From contig CALMRZ010000024.1 of the NCBI GenBank assembly GCA_937872225.1, positions 46,505-110,504 of the forward strand: DNA of 64,000 nt, given 5' to 3'. The notes beneath the pieces are model-generated. The model saw only the letters and a list, made by a program, of their open reading frames with translations. It did no database searches and was not told the DNA's origin. Position numbers and translations under genes: made by a program. Shown one piece after another: positions 1-9,045 of this stretch. The DNA comes from an uncultured Spirochaetota bacterium. Its GTDB lineage: Bacteria > Spirochaetota > UBA4802 > UBA5550. Numbering within the stretch: position 1 is the stretch's first letter; every line of letters begins with the position of its first letter.

Positions 1-1
1 C

Positions 2-1642
2 GACGTGTACGGTTCCAGCCAGGCCTCCATCCAGATACTCCTGGACTCCGAGGAATCGTACCGAGTCCTGACCGGCTCAAAGGTGGTACACACGGTCATC
101 GGCGAGGATATAACCAATTACGACATCGGCGGCGCCAAGATCCTGGGGACCTGGACCGGCATCGTTGACATCGTGGCCTGCGACAAACTCCACCTGGCGC
201 ACTGCATCGGCAAGGTACAGCGTATATTCTGCACGCCGTCCCGGGCTCCCTCCATTGCGAGAAAAGTAAAAGAGGCCCCGCTTTATGACAAGGCCTCCGG
301 CCCGATCGTGTTCAATGAATCGGACATACGGGCCACTGTTGACGACGGCGAGTTCTGGCCCTTCAAGGAGAATTATTATGCCGCCGAAGCCCTCATCGGC
401 GGCTTTGCCAGGCTCGGAGGTAGGCGCGTACTCATCATGGGACCGCGAACCCATTCGGGCCTCCGTTCCCTGGCCAGCATCATCAAGGCGCGGGAACTCC
501 TGAGGACCGCGTACCGGACCGGCTCTCACCAGGTTCTCATACTGGGCAAGAAGTGGCACCAGACGCCGGACATCCATGAGAACATACAGATGCGCCCACG
601 CATGGATTTCATCAATACCCTGCAGAAAAAATCGGGCCTGAAAATTCACATCATCACCCATCCCGAGGGGCTCAAATGCTTTGACATCAACAGCGCCGCT
701 GACGCCATCATCTGCCTCAAAAACCCTGCTTCACCGCAGTCGGAAACCGTTTTCACCGAGAAGAACGCGGCATTCCTGGCCGGGTCCCTCGCCGAGGCCT
801 TTGACCTGGCGCACCGGCTTATTTCCATGATCGATCCCCTCGATGTGCCGGCGCCCTTCGCGGCTCCCGCGACGGAGCCGTCCATACCGGACGACCCGGC
901 GGAGCCCTATGATATCATCGGGTCGGTCATAGCCCATGCCTTCGACCAGGGGACCTTCCTCGAATTCTACCGCGACATGAACAACCCCGTCACGGGACCG
1001 AACCTGATCACCGGCCTTGCCGGCCTGGAAGGACGCACGGTCGGCATCATAGCGGACCAGCCCCTCATTAAGGGCGGCGGGGCCGATGCCATCGGCACGG
1101 AGAAATTCCGCGTCTTCACGGAGTTTCTGAATTTGCACCGGATACCGCTTATCATGCTCTCCAATTCATCGGGGTTCGTACCGGGATCCCAGCAGGAGCG
1201 CCACCGGATCCAGGCCATCGGCGCCGAATCCCTCGATACGAATATCCTAGGGACAATCCCGGTCGTGAGCGTGGTGCTGAACCAGAACTACGGCGGCAGG
1301 CTCATCCATGCCTTCAACAAATTCCTGAGGCCCGGCATCGTGTACCTGGCCCTTGAACAGGCGATCATGGCGGTCATTGGCGTTGACGCCGCCTTTGACC
1401 TGCTGTTCGGGAAAAAGTACGGCCGCCTCATGGATAAAGGCGAAACCGAGCGGGCCGAGGACCTGAGGAAAAGCTTCGTGGCCACCTATCTCGACAGGGC
1501 CCGGGCGTCCCAGGACGGTCTGGAATCAAACCTGGTCGACTGGACGATCCCCTCGGTGAAGGAATTACGGCGCCACCTGGTCACGGGGCTGGAACTGGCG
1601 GCACAAAGATGCGCCGGGGCCTTTGGCAAAAAAGAAGGGTGA
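2..1642 (+). CDS. Acyl-CoA carboxylase, carboxyl-transferase domain protein (5' partial)
   Basis: The frame is open from the window edge, so the gene begins upstream; the first GTG at position 5 is unlikely to be the start. The visible 546 residues resemble the carboxyl-transferase (crotonase-fold) part of acetyl/propionyl-CoA carboxylases. The C-terminal half has a clear second carboxylase lobe with PGSQQE, QNYGGRL and ALEQAIMAV stretches and a glycine-rich IKGGGADA segment. Such enzymes move carboxyl from biotin to an acyl-CoA, making malonyl- or methylmalonyl-CoA. A segment around residues 135-190 between the two lobes (MGPRTHSG, ILGKKWHQ) is not one I recognise. It could supply extender units to the downstream fatty-acid-like pathway, but it ends 600 bases before that operon and a minus-strand gene lies between. 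Substrate is unknown. Confidence 0.75.
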   Translation, partial: DVYGSSQASIQILLDSEESYRVLTGSKVVHTVIGEDITNYDIGGAKILGTWTGIVDIVACDKLHLAHCIGKVQRIFCTPSRAPSIARKVKEAPLYDKASGPIVFNESDIRATVDDGEFWPFKENYYAAEALIGGFARLGGRRVLIMGPRTHSGLRSLASIIKARELLRTAYRTGSHQVLILGKKWHQTPDIHENIQMRPRMDFINTLQKKSGLKIHIITHPEGLKCFDINSAADAIICLKNPASPQSETVFTEKNAAFLAGSLAEAFDLAHRLISMIDPLDVPAPFAAPATEPSIPDDPAEPYDIIGSVIAHAFDQGTFLEFYRDMNNPVTGPNLITGLAGLEGRTVGIIADQPLIKGGGADAIGTEKFRVFTEFLNLHRIPLIMLSNSSGFVPGSQQERHRIQAIGAESLDTNILGTIPVVSVVLNQNYGGRLIHAFNKFLRPGIVYLALEQAIMAVIGVDAAFDLLFGKKYGRLMDKGETERAEDLRKSFVATYLDRARASQDGLESNLVDWTIPSVKELRRHLVTGLELAAQRCAGAFGKKEG

Positions 1643-1652
1643 GCGGGCACCC

Positions 1653-2012
1653 CTACCCGATCAATTCATCGATTCGGTCCCGGGTCACGCGCTCCCACTC
1701 CGGGTCACTGAACCGGCCGCCATTCCTCTGGAAATAAACAATGTCAAAGGATTCCCTGTAATGGTCCAGCTTTGAGCCCCGGTCCGGGTTATGCTCAATG
1801 AACAACAGTTTTTCCGGATCAAGGCTGAATTCCCTGACAATGATGTCCGCCAGTTTCGTGTTGAATTCGGTCACAGACGTCCCCGGGTTCTCTTCGAAGA
1901 GCTCGGTGACGATGACGATGTGACGGTCCTGTTTTTTCACGACCTTGAGACCGCACCGGGACGGGGCGTCCCAGCGGCCCTTGAAGTCAAAGATTTGGTC
2001 AATGTAGTTCAT
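1653..2012 (-). CDS. Hypothetical protein, 119 aa
   Basis: Small soluble protein with no signal peptide or membrane segment. I do not recognise a family. It is rich in charged and aromatic residues (FDFKGRWD near the N-terminus, FIEHNPDRG in the middle, DPEWERVTRDRIDEL at the C-terminus). It converges on the carboxyl-transferase gene with a 10-base gap and is divergent from the ABC transporter operon. The frame has coding-like composition and a compact acidic/basic pattern, and the opposite-strand frame looks like a shadow. No function is offered. Confidence 0.6.
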   Translation of the reverse strand: MNYIDQIFDFKGRWDAPSRCGLKVVKKQDRHIVIVTELFEENPGTSVTEFNTKLADIIVREFSLDPEKLLFIEHNPDRGSKLDHYRESFDIVYFQRNGGRFSDPEWERVTRDRIDELIG

Positions 2013-2168
2013 GTTTCATCTCTGGCTGTTTCGAAAAAAACATACGGTGCTTTTTTTTCAATATTTTTTTTAATAATCAAAAATTATTACGGTCTCCTCT
2101 CCCATGTGCTGCCGAGACCATACGACGCTCACCGTCAGCCAGTCATCCCGCGGTATTTTGAATTTGAG

Positions 2169-2198
2169 TTGACAGTTGCTTTCAGTTTGTTGTACGTT
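2169..2198 (+). promoter_or_regulatory. Candidate sigma70-type promoter for the ABC-ACP-KS operon
   Basis: A perfect TTGACA at 2169-2174 is followed after 18 bases by TACGTT at 2193-2198, in an AT-rich stretch about 50 bases before the ATPase start. The -35 is ideal and the -10 weak, so this is a candidate only. Confidence 0.35.
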
Positions 2199-2250
2199 TT
2201 TAAAAACGGCCGTGAAAGTCCGACACCCGGGGAGGGGTCCCGTCCATCAC

Positions 2251-3174
2251 ATGATAAAGATAGAGCGTCTGCACAAAGCGTATGATGATGTTACCGCCCT
2301 GGACGGAATTGACCTATGCATCAGCGAGGGATCGATAACGGGCCTCCTTGGTCCCAACGGGGCCGGTAAAACGACCCTCGTGTCTATCCTGACAGGGATA
2401 ATAAAAAAAAACAGCGGCAAGGTAACCATACAGGGTTTCGACCTGGACAACGATCTTGGCGGGATACAATCGATTACCGGCATGGTCCCCCAGACGCTTG
2501 CCATCTATCCCCTGCTGACATCCTACGAAAACCTTGAATACTTCGGCGCCCTCTACGGCCTCAGGGGCAGTAAATTGAGGGAACGCATTGATTTCTCAAT
2601 CGAGGTCGCGTCCCTCAAGCCATTTCTGCACAGACGCGCCGGGAAATGTTCCGGCGGCATGCAGCGAAGGCTGAATCTCGCCATCGGGATGCTGAATGAT
2701 CCGAAAATACTGTACCTTGACGAGCCCACCGTGGGGGTCGACGCCCAGTCCCGGCAATACATGCTGGACATGATACGCAGCATTAATATCGAGCGTCACA
2801 CGACCATCATCTATACCTCCCATTACATTACCGAGATCGAACAGATATCTGACGAAATCGTCATGATCGATAACGGCAAAATCATTCTGAGCGGAAAAAA
2901 AGAAGAGATATTATCCGCCAGTGACACCCTGGCTATTCATGCAAAAGTGCCGGACGTTGCCATTCTTGAGCAGATAAAAAACGTACCCGGCGTGACTATA
3001 GTGGCAGACACTGTCTATATTGACCGCAATGAACATCTCAGCAACAACATCATTCAAGCCATTACATTGCTGCGGGATAATAATATCAATATAACCAATA
3101 TTCAATTCAGCGGCAACAGGCTGGAAGAGCTCTATCTGCATCTTACCAGCGCCAGCCTGAGGGATGACCAATGA
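2251..3174 (+). CDS. ABC transporter ATP-binding protein
   Basis: 307-residue ATPase of the ABC-2 drug/lipid exporter type. Visible motifs are Walker A GPNGAGKTT, signature CSGGMQRR, Walker B ILYLDEPTVGVD and the switch histidine in TSHYITE. A C-terminal extension of about 90 residues resembles the tail of CcmA/DrrA-like subunits. The ATG at 2251 was chosen because the protein then starts directly with the usual beta-strand (MIKIERLHKAY); a purine-rich GGAGGGG lies 13 bases upstream. The open frame extends 25 codons further upstream without homology. It overlaps the permease gene by 4 bases (ATGA) and leads into ACP and ketosynthase genes, so it probably exports or flips the lipid product or a precursor across the inner membrane. 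Confidence 0.9.
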   Translation: MIKIERLHKAYDDVTALDGIDLCISEGSITGLLGPNGAGKTTLVSILTGIIKKNSGKVTIQGFDLDNDLGGIQSITGMVPQTLAIYPLLTSYENLEYFGALYGLRGSKLRERIDFSIEVASLKPFLHRRAGKCSGGMQRRLNLAIGMLNDPKILYLDEPTVGVDAQSRQYMLDMIRSINIERHTTIIYTSHYITEIEQISDEIVMIDNGKIILSGKKEEILSASDTLAIHAKVPDVAILEQIKNVPGVTIVADTVYIDRNEHLSNNIIQAITLLRDNNINITNIQFSGNRLEELYLHLTSASLRDDQ

Positions 3175-4385
3175 ACAGACTATTGTATATAATTAAGAAA
3201 GAAATTACCGAGTTAACCCGCGACATACAAACGTACGTGCTGCTGATTGTGATGCCGTCGGCCTTCATCCTGGTCATGTCCCTGTCAATGCAGGCATTGT
3301 TTCAATCCAATCAGAACTTCACCGTCAATACAATCGTTGCCGACAACAGTAACAGCAATGAATCGAAGCGATTTATTGACGCATTGCGGAAAATTGAAAA
3401 TCTTTCCATCACTGAACCGGCAACCAGCCTTACCCACGAAGCCGTCTCCGGTAATGTTCAATCTGGCCGATATAAATTCGGCCTGGTTATCAACCCGTCC
3501 TTTTCCCAATATGTTAAAGACATAAAGACTGGACCTGATACGACACCCGTGACCCTCCATATCGATCCGTCAATGCAGACATCTGTCCAGATCGGCCTAA
3601 CCCAGCAGATGGAACAGCAGCTTATTATTTTAAGGCTCAATGCTTTTTATGACAATTACGCCGCGGTTCTGGCATATGCCGGTTTCTCAAGAAGCAGCAT
3701 CGTCCCCTCTGAAAAGGGCGTTATAAAGACCGAATTTGTGTATAAGGACAGCAGTGAGTCGATCAAGCCAAACGCGGCCCAGCAGAGCGTGCCGGCATGG
3801 CTTGTTTTCTCAATGTATTTTATCACCATTCCCATCGCCCTGGTGTTCCACACCGAAAAGAGCAATGGAACATATCAGCGCATCCGAAGCATCAATATTC
3901 GAAGCCATTATCTTATAGCCGGCAAGATGGTGTCCTATTACATACTCAGCATGATACAGGTCGTCGCGATGCTCTGCGTCGGCCGCTACGTGGTTCCACT
4001 CCTGGGAGGCGACACCATCCAGTTTGGCAATTCTTACTTCGGTCTTTTCGTTATCGCGTCCTGCACATCGGTCAATGCCATTTCCTATGGACTTCTGGTG
4101 TCTTCTTTTTCAAAAAACACCCAGATGGCCGGGGCCATGGGAGCTGTCCTCGTTATCATTTTTGCCGCCATCGGCGGCATCATGGTGCCTAAATTCATCA
4201 TGCCGAAAAACCTTCAGCTGCTTACGAATATATCACCCCTTTCTTGGGGAATGGAGGGGTTCCTTGATATCATGCTCCGGAAAGGGTCTCTCATTGACAT
4301 CATCCCGGAATGCCTGCTCCTCCTCGGGGCAGGATTGCTTATGCTTTGTATTACCGGACTAATCTTAAGAAAAAAAATATATTAA
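3171..4385 (+). CDS. ABC-2 type transporter permease
   Basis: 404-residue integral membrane partner of the preceding ATPase. One N-terminal membrane segment (about residues 20-45) is followed by a periplasmic domain of some 170 residues, then about five membrane segments from residue 215 to the end. This is the layout of the ABC-2 permease family that handles drugs, polyketides and lipids. The start overlaps the ATPase stop by 4 bases, implying translational coupling. The following ACP starts 13 bases after the stop, so transporter and acyl-chain genes are probably co-transcribed. Substrate is inferred from context only. Confidence 0.88.
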   Translation: MNRLLYIIKKEITELTRDIQTYVLLIVMPSAFILVMSLSMQALFQSNQNFTVNTIVADNSNSNESKRFIDALRKIENLSITEPATSLTHEAVSGNVQSGRYKFGLVINPSFSQYVKDIKTGPDTTPVTLHIDPSMQTSVQIGLTQQMEQQLIILRLNAFYDNYAAVLAYAGFSRSSIVPSEKGVIKTEFVYKDSSESIKPNAAQQSVPAWLVFSMYFITIPIALVFHTEKSNGTYQRIRSINIRSHYLIAGKMVSYYILSMIQVVAMLCVGRYVVPLLGGDTIQFGNSYFGLFVIASCTSVNAISYGLLVSSFSKNTQMAGAMGAVLVIIFAAIGGIMVPKFIMPKNLQLLTNISPLSWGMEGFLDIMLRKGSLIDIIPECLLLLGAGLLMLCITGLILRKKIY

Positions 4386-4398
4386 GAAAAGGACAGCC

Positions 4399-4665
4399 AT
4401 GAAAGGATCACTGGATGAAAGACTCAAAACAGAATTAAAGGAACTGATCATCGCTGAGTGCGACCTGGACATCGGCACGGACGAAATCGGCGATGACGAC
4501 ACACTTTTCGGGTCGGATTCCCCCATCGGCCTTGACTCGGTCGATGCCCTGCAAATTTCCATTGCCGTGCAGAACAAGTACGGCGTGGTCATCACCGACA
4601 GCAAGGTTCTGAGAAGGGTAATGAAAACCATCAATACCTTCGCAGATTACATTCAGCCGGAGTGA
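4399..4665 (+). CDS. Acyl carrier protein
   Basis: 88-residue ACP that would carry the growing acyl chain on a phosphopantetheine arm. The attachment serine is Ser47 in the GLDSVDAL motif; the surrounding four-helix pattern and acidic composition are typical. It has a good ribosome site (AAAAGGA, 6 bases before ATG). The next gene, a ketosynthase, begins one base after its stop, so the two are likely translated together. Its acidic N-terminal loop (DIGTDEIGDDD) differs from the other two ACPs in the window at 22488 and 28303, suggesting different partner enzymes. Confidence 0.92.
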   Translation: MKGSLDERLKTELKELIIAECDLDIGTDEIGDDDTLFGSDSPIGLDSVDALQISIAVQNKYGVVITDSKVLRRVMKTINTFADYIQPE

Positions 4666-4666
4666 C

Positions 4667-5830
4667 ATGGCCATGGAAAAGGTATTCATACGCGGATCGG
4701 CAGTCACCTGTTCCCTGGGCCATGATATGGACGACATCATCGCCCGCGTTAAACGCAAGGAATGCATGACGACCAGCCTTCCGATCCGCATCGCGTCGCT
4801 GGATTACACGCGGCCCTATTATCGCATTCCCGGCGGTGAGGAACGGAACAAGGACCTGGAAGGCTATTTTTACGATGTGCTTCACAATACAGTTTCCCGG
4901 GCCATCGACGATTCCGGCCTCTCCGCAGAAGAGATTCGTCAAAGCGCTCTGTTTTTCGGCTCAACTTCAATAGACATGCCCATGTTCGAGACAACCTACC
5001 GCCGTGACGGTGAAAACGGCACAAAGAGGCTTTCCTACGAGTCCCCGGGATACGGCAAAATCGCCGCCATTGTCGCCGAACGATTCAATGTCAGCGGGCC
5101 TTGCTACACCTTCACCACCGCCTGCACCTCCAGCGCGAACTGCCTTCTCTATGCCTCGTCCATGATCAGGACGGGGCAAATCGAGCGGGCGATAGTAATC
5201 GGGTATGACCTCTTCAACGAGGTCGGCTTCTACGGCTTCGAGTCGATGAAGCTCATCGAACCCTTCGCCTATAAGCCCTTTGACAAGAACAGGATCGGCA
5301 TAATCATGGGTGAAGGATGCGGTGCCGTGGTTCTGGACGGAAAGCGGGGCGTGGACCATGGATTCCGCTTCCTCGGCGGTTCCAATGCCTGTGACACCTT
5401 CAACGTCACCACCCACAACATAGAGGGAGATGACATCGCCTTCGTGATCGGGGACGCCCTGAAAAACAGCGGCCTGACCATCCATGACATTGACGCGGTA
5501 AAGGCCCACGCGACCGGGAGCCCCGCCAACGACATCACGGAATTCAACGGCATGAGAAAAGCCTTCGGCGATTCACTGCCCCCCTTTACCGGGATCAAGC
5601 CCTTTATCGGCCACACCGTTGGGGCTTGCGGTGTGATCGAACTCATCATAATAACAGAGTGCGTCAACCGCGGGTTTTTCCCTGCCACCCCGGGGTTCGA
5701 GCAGGTTGATGAGGAAATAAACGCCCGCCCCATTACTGAAGCCCTGGACATGTCCAGGGGCACCGTCATGCTTAATTACTTCGGCTTCGGCGGTAACTGC
5801 ACATCGTATATAATCACCAACAAGGAATGA
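4667..5830 (+). CDS. Beta-ketoacyl-ACP synthase (FabF/ApeR-like)
   Basis: 387-residue condensing enzyme with thiolase fold, extending an acyl chain by decarboxylative condensation. The catalytic triad is intact: Cys153 in TTACTSS, His281 in KAHATGS and His316 in FIGHTVG; the C-terminal glycine-rich FGFGGN loop is present. GGAG lies 8 bases before the ATG, inside the end of the ACP gene. The stop overlaps the next gene by 4 bases (ATGA), and that gene encodes a KS-like protein without the catalytic cysteine, so the two may form a KS/chain-length-factor heterodimer. Chain specificity cannot be read from sequence. Confidence 0.9.
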   Translation: MAMEKVFIRGSAVTCSLGHDMDDIIARVKRKECMTTSLPIRIASLDYTRPYYRIPGGEERNKDLEGYFYDVLHNTVSRAIDDSGLSAEEIRQSALFFGSTSIDMPMFETTYRRDGENGTKRLSYESPGYGKIAAIVAERFNVSGPCYTFTTACTSSANCLLYASSMIRTGQIERAIVIGYDLFNEVGFYGFESMKLIEPFAYKPFDKNRIGIIMGEGCGAVVLDGKRGVDHGFRFLGGSNACDTFNVTTHNIEGDDIAFVIGDALKNSGLTIHDIDAVKAHATGSPANDITEFNGMRKAFGDSLPPFTGIKPFIGHTVGACGVIELIIITECVNRGFFPATPGFEQVDEEINARPITEALDMSRGTVMLNYFGFGGNCTSYIITNKE

Positions 5831-6705
5831 TCATCATGTATGTCCATGCCGTTTCACCATTCATCTGCGATCCCTTAGACAATATTGACGGTTTGAAGGC
5901 GGACCTGAAAAACTACACCGACTTCTTTTTCCGCAGAGTGAACAAGTTTATCCTCCTCTCCCTCATGGGGGTGCACCGCTGCGTCCATGGAAAGGAGATT
6001 GATAAATCCATTGCCGTGTATCTTGCCACGGAGAACGGCAATCTGGGCGACACGGAAAACGTCCTGCACCAGATGTACCGGGAGAACTCCTTCCCCAAGC
6101 CCTTCAACTTCATCAACACCATGAGCAATACAGCTTCTTTTTATGTGGCGCAGAGCCTGAAATCCCTGGGAAGAAGCATCACAGTCTCGAGTAAAAACGT
6201 TTCCTTTGAACGGGCCTTGGAGCTTGCGATGGTTGACTTCAAGCAGGGCCAGGTCAAAGAGGCCCTGGTGGGGGGCGTTGACGAAGCAGTACTATCCCGG
6301 GAATATTTTATGGAGAAATACGATCAAGCCTATCATGATGTCAAGCTGGTGGAAGGAAGCGGATGGCTTTACCTTACCGCTGACGCGGCAGGGGCTCTGG
6401 GAAAAGTGGATGACGTGCGAACCTTCGAGGACCGGGATGAAGCCATCAAATGGACACACGACAATGCAGGGACCGGCTTCACTATCGCCTTCGGGATACT
6501 CATGACGCCGCAGGAAAAGGAGATATGGAAGAAGGCCTGCACCCCGAAGGAGGAGCTTGATTATATCGGCATGAACGGTTTTTATGATACCGCCGCCGCT
6601 TTCGCGGTAAGCACATTCTTTGGGACATGCAAAGAGAATGCCCTGGTTCACATAAACAGGAACACCCAGGGTCAGTATGTAATCATTTTATGCAGCAGGG
6701 GATGA
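5827..6705 (+). CDS. Degenerate ketosynthase-like protein (possible chain-length factor)
   Basis: 292-residue protein that looks like a shortened beta-ketoacyl synthase. At the position of the active-site cysteine it reads NTMSNTASF, comparable to the cysteine-free SVHNAPAG of aryl-polyene chain-length-factor-like subunits, and the second-half histidines are not evident. Segments such as EALVGGVDEAV and VEGSGWLYL keep the pattern of the KS core. It overlaps the active KS by 4 bases, which fits a heterodimer partner. Known relatives (KS-beta/CLF) shape the catalytic tunnel rather than catalyse condensation; that role here is inferred. Fold assignment is moderately sure. Confidence 0.7.
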   Translation: MIIMYVHAVSPFICDPLDNIDGLKADLKNYTDFFFRRVNKFILLSLMGVHRCVHGKEIDKSIAVYLATENGNLGDTENVLHQMYRENSFPKPFNFINTMSNTASFYVAQSLKSLGRSITVSSKNVSFERALELAMVDFKQGQVKEALVGGVDEAVLSREYFMEKYDQAYHDVKLVEGSGWLYLTADAAGALGKVDDVRTFEDRDEAIKWTHDNAGTGFTIAFGILMTPQEKEIWKKACTPKEELDYIGMNGFYDTAAAFAVSTFFGTCKENALVHINRNTQGQYVIILCSRG

Positions 6706-6709
6706 TATA

Positions 6710-7522
6710 ATGGGACGCCTCATTTCACGCGGAGAAGGACGCACCGCCCTTATAACCGGCGCATCGAGCGGCATCGGAGCCGCCTTCGCAGACCGCCTGG
6801 CCGGGAAAGGCTTCAATTGCATCCTGGTGGCGCGCCGCACCGATGCAATGAAAGAGCTCGCGCGGCATCTAGAGGACACGCACCACGTTTCCGTCAATGT
6901 GCTGACTGCCGATCTATCAACCGACGCCGGCATAGCAGCGGTTGAACGGCGCATCAGCGATGATTCCTCAATCGACGTACTGGTGAACGCCGCAGGATTC
7001 GGCATGCGCGGCATGTTCGCGGAAACTGATCCCCGGAAAATTGAATCGATGATAATCCTTCACGCCCTGGCGACGGCCCGTCTCTGTCGCGCGGCACTTC
7101 CCGCGATGATACGGAACCGGCGCGGATGGATTATCAACGTTTCATCGATGGGTGCCTATTTCACCGCGCCTCACTACGTGACTTACTCGGCGACGAAGTC
7201 ATTCATCACCATGCTTACCCGGGGACTCCGCTCCGAGTTGGTCGGCACCGGAGTGCGGGTACAGGCCCTCAGCCCCGGCCTCACCCGCAGCGAATTTCTC
7301 TTTACCGATGAATTCAGGGACATCAATTACAACAATATACCGTTCTTCTTCTGGATGTCGGCCGACACCGTGGCACGCAAGTCCCTCGCGGCACTTCGAT
7401 GGAACCGGGCTGTCGTGGTACCCGGGCTGGGCAACAAGCTGTGGGTGATCTACATGAAACTGCCCGTCATCGGACCGTTGTTCCAGTGGATGATGGGCCG
7501 CCTCGCCGGTGCCTCGTATTAA
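6710..7522 (+). CDS. Short-chain dehydrogenase/reductase
   Basis: 270-residue SDR of the classical type. TGASSGIG at residues 16-23 binds the nucleotide, NAAG at 93-96 is the structural motif, and Ser145/146-Tyr159-Lys163 (YSATK) forms the active site. The N-terminus and length fit the DltE/YqjQ-like 'SDR family oxidoreductase' group rather than the tight FabG tetramer type. The C-terminal 50 residues are hydrophobic (IYMKLPVIGPLFQWMMG) and may touch the membrane. It follows the KS-like gene by 4 bases with GGGGATGA as a plausible ribosome site, so it belongs to the operon and probably reduces a keto or aldehyde group in the pathway. Confidence 0.88.
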   Translation: MGRLISRGEGRTALITGASSGIGAAFADRLAGKGFNCILVARRTDAMKELARHLEDTHHVSVNVLTADLSTDAGIAAVERRISDDSSIDVLVNAAGFGMRGMFAETDPRKIESMIILHALATARLCRAALPAMIRNRRGWIINVSSMGAYFTAPHYVTYSATKSFITMLTRGLRSELVGTGVRVQALSPGLTRSEFLFTDEFRDINYNNIPFFFWMSADTVARKSLAALRWNRAVVVPGLGNKLWVIYMKLPVIGPLFQWMMGRLAGASY

Positions 7523-7565
7523 TCAGACCGCGCTGAGCGCCGGAGATGCAGGAAAGATGACTATA

Positions 7566-8585
7566 TCATTTCCACTTGATTTTTTTCAGCATCAGATATA
7601 CATCTTTCTCCGCTTTCGCGCATTTCCTGAAGGCGGCGGCTATCGGGATCGTGTCTATTGATCCCGCTTTTTCACTGAAGGCTTTGGCGCACCCCAGTGC
7701 CGCCTGCCGCCACAGGTCGCCGACGGCAACCATTTTCCGGGAAGCCTCCAGAAGCTCAGGCATCCCCAGCAGCTGCGAGGCCTCCTTTAGAAAGGCCGCA
7801 TATATGAAGCGGAACCCGCCGCCGCCGGTACCCACCTCTTCCTGGAAGGTCATGATGTTTCCCAGGTAATTCTTCACGTACTTTGTGTCGGGGGAGCCGT
7901 TCAGTTTTTCTATCCTTCTCGCCATGGTATAAATAGCCTTGATCCCGACCCAGGGCATCATCGGCTGCAGCATCATGGTAACGCTCTTCTTTATCGCTTT
8001 CCTGATCGCCTTGCGGTAATCGATCGTTTCGGGAAAATATTCCGGATAAAAGCAGTAGCCCTTGGGGGCGTTCTGCCCCAGGGCAAAGCGGGCCTTCCGG
8101 ACCTGGTCACGGGTCACCCTGGTCGTATACTCGAAAATAGGATCGCTCACCAGGTACTCATCCCCCTCCCGGCCGTAGATTATTGTGGTGTGGGCATTAA
8201 AGGGCATATTAAAATCGGGACAGAAATACGCGAGAAAACTCGCCGATACCTGCAGGCCCACCGGCTTTCCCCCGTCCAGCAGATCGTCCAGCTCCTTCAT
8301 GGCGACATCCTGGTCCTTATAGGTCCTGGTGAAGAACCGGATTCCCAGGTTCTTCTGCACCCCGTTGATGATGCTGCGGGGCATCATGCGGTATGATATG
8401 AGGGGCATCCCCCATACCTTGACAAAGGGGAAGTAGATGAACATGATGCTGTTGGATACGCCAAAAGCCATGGGCTCTGAGAGGTCCAGGCCGTAATTGG
8501 TAACCAGTGACGAGACGCCGGCCGATTCACAATGCCCGCCCTGGTAATGCGTCCATTCAACGTTTTGCTGCAGTTTATGGTTCAT
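7566..8585 (-). CDS. BtrH-like ACP acyltransferase, copy 1
   Basis: 339-residue protein with the butirosin BtrH N-terminal fold (a papain/C39-like cysteine acyltransferase) and a C-terminal helical domain of the kind found with it. Likely catalytic residues are Cys19 in YQGGHCES, a His near residue 132 in FNAHTTI and an Asp about 16 residues later in YLVSDP. BtrH itself transfers an acyl group from an ACP to an amine of an aminoglycoside, so a similar ACP-to-amine or ACP-to-hydroxyl transfer is suggested here. It starts inside the stop of the small 8582-8986 gene (4-base overlap). Copy 2 at 9046-10062 is about half identical by eye. Not predicted to be secreted. Confidence 0.8.
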   Translation of the reverse strand: MNHKLQQNVEWTHYQGGHCESAGVSSLVTNYGLDLSEPMAFGVSNSIMFIYFPFVKVWGMPLISYRMMPRSIINGVQKNLGIRFFTRTYKDQDVAMKELDDLLDGGKPVGLQVSASFLAYFCPDFNMPFNAHTTIIYGREGDEYLVSDPIFEYTTRVTRDQVRKARFALGQNAPKGYCFYPEYFPETIDYRKAIRKAIKKSVTMMLQPMMPWVGIKAIYTMARRIEKLNGSPDTKYVKNYLGNIMTFQEEVGTGGGGFRFIYAAFLKEASQLLGMPELLEASRKMVAVGDLWRQAALGCAKAFSEKAGSIDTIPIAAAFRKCAKAEKDVYLMLKKIKWK

Positions 8586-8986
8586 AGGAGTCCCTTTTTA
8601 AAATTCTTTATGGTGTCGAGGTCAACGAGGAGGACCGTGGCGTACGTCTGGAGTGTCGCGTCATCCAGCTGTTCGAACCCCCGGGGATCGAAATGCTTTT
8701 TTACCTTTCTCTGCGACAGACCGGTCATCTGGGCCAGGGTCGAAAGTTCCATGTAGGCCCGGTGCATGAAATACTCGATGGGCGATGTCTGTCCCCTTTT
8801 CACCCGCTCCTTTGCGTCCTCGGCGCGGGCATCAAAATCCTCTCGGAGATTTATGAGGGCCCGGTATCCCGGCTCCCAGCCATTGGATCCGACCTTGACG
8901 AACTCGCCGTTGTCATCAACGGCATACTGCACCATCCTGGTGCGCATGGTTCTTTTGCCATCTTGAGGAACTTCATTGACTTTCAT
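8582..8986 (-). CDS. Small partner of BtrH-like protein, copy 1
   Basis: 134-residue protein of no family I can name. It starts with a conserved block, EVPQDGKR, and has a C-terminal helical part with a helix-turn-helix-like pattern (LAQMTGLSQRKVKKHF) followed by PRGFEQLDD. It has a good ribosome site (AAGGAG) and is coupled by a 4-base overlap to the BtrH-like gene. The same two-gene arrangement is repeated immediately upstream (9046-10463), and a broken third copy of this gene lies at 14318-14412. The fixed pairing suggests it either binds the acyltransferase (adaptor or carrier docking) or regulates the module; DNA binding is possible but unproven. Confidence 0.72.
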   Translation of the reverse strand: MKVNEVPQDGKRTMRTRMVQYAVDDNGEFVKVGSNGWEPGYRALINLREDFDARAEDAKERVKRGQTSPIEYFMHRAYMELSTLAQMTGLSQRKVKKHFDPRGFEQLDDATLQTYATVLLVDLDTIKNFKKGLL

Positions 8987-9045
8987 TTCCGGCTCCTTGT
9001 TTATGCAGAAATCAGCGTCGCTTCAATTACATAATGTACATAATG

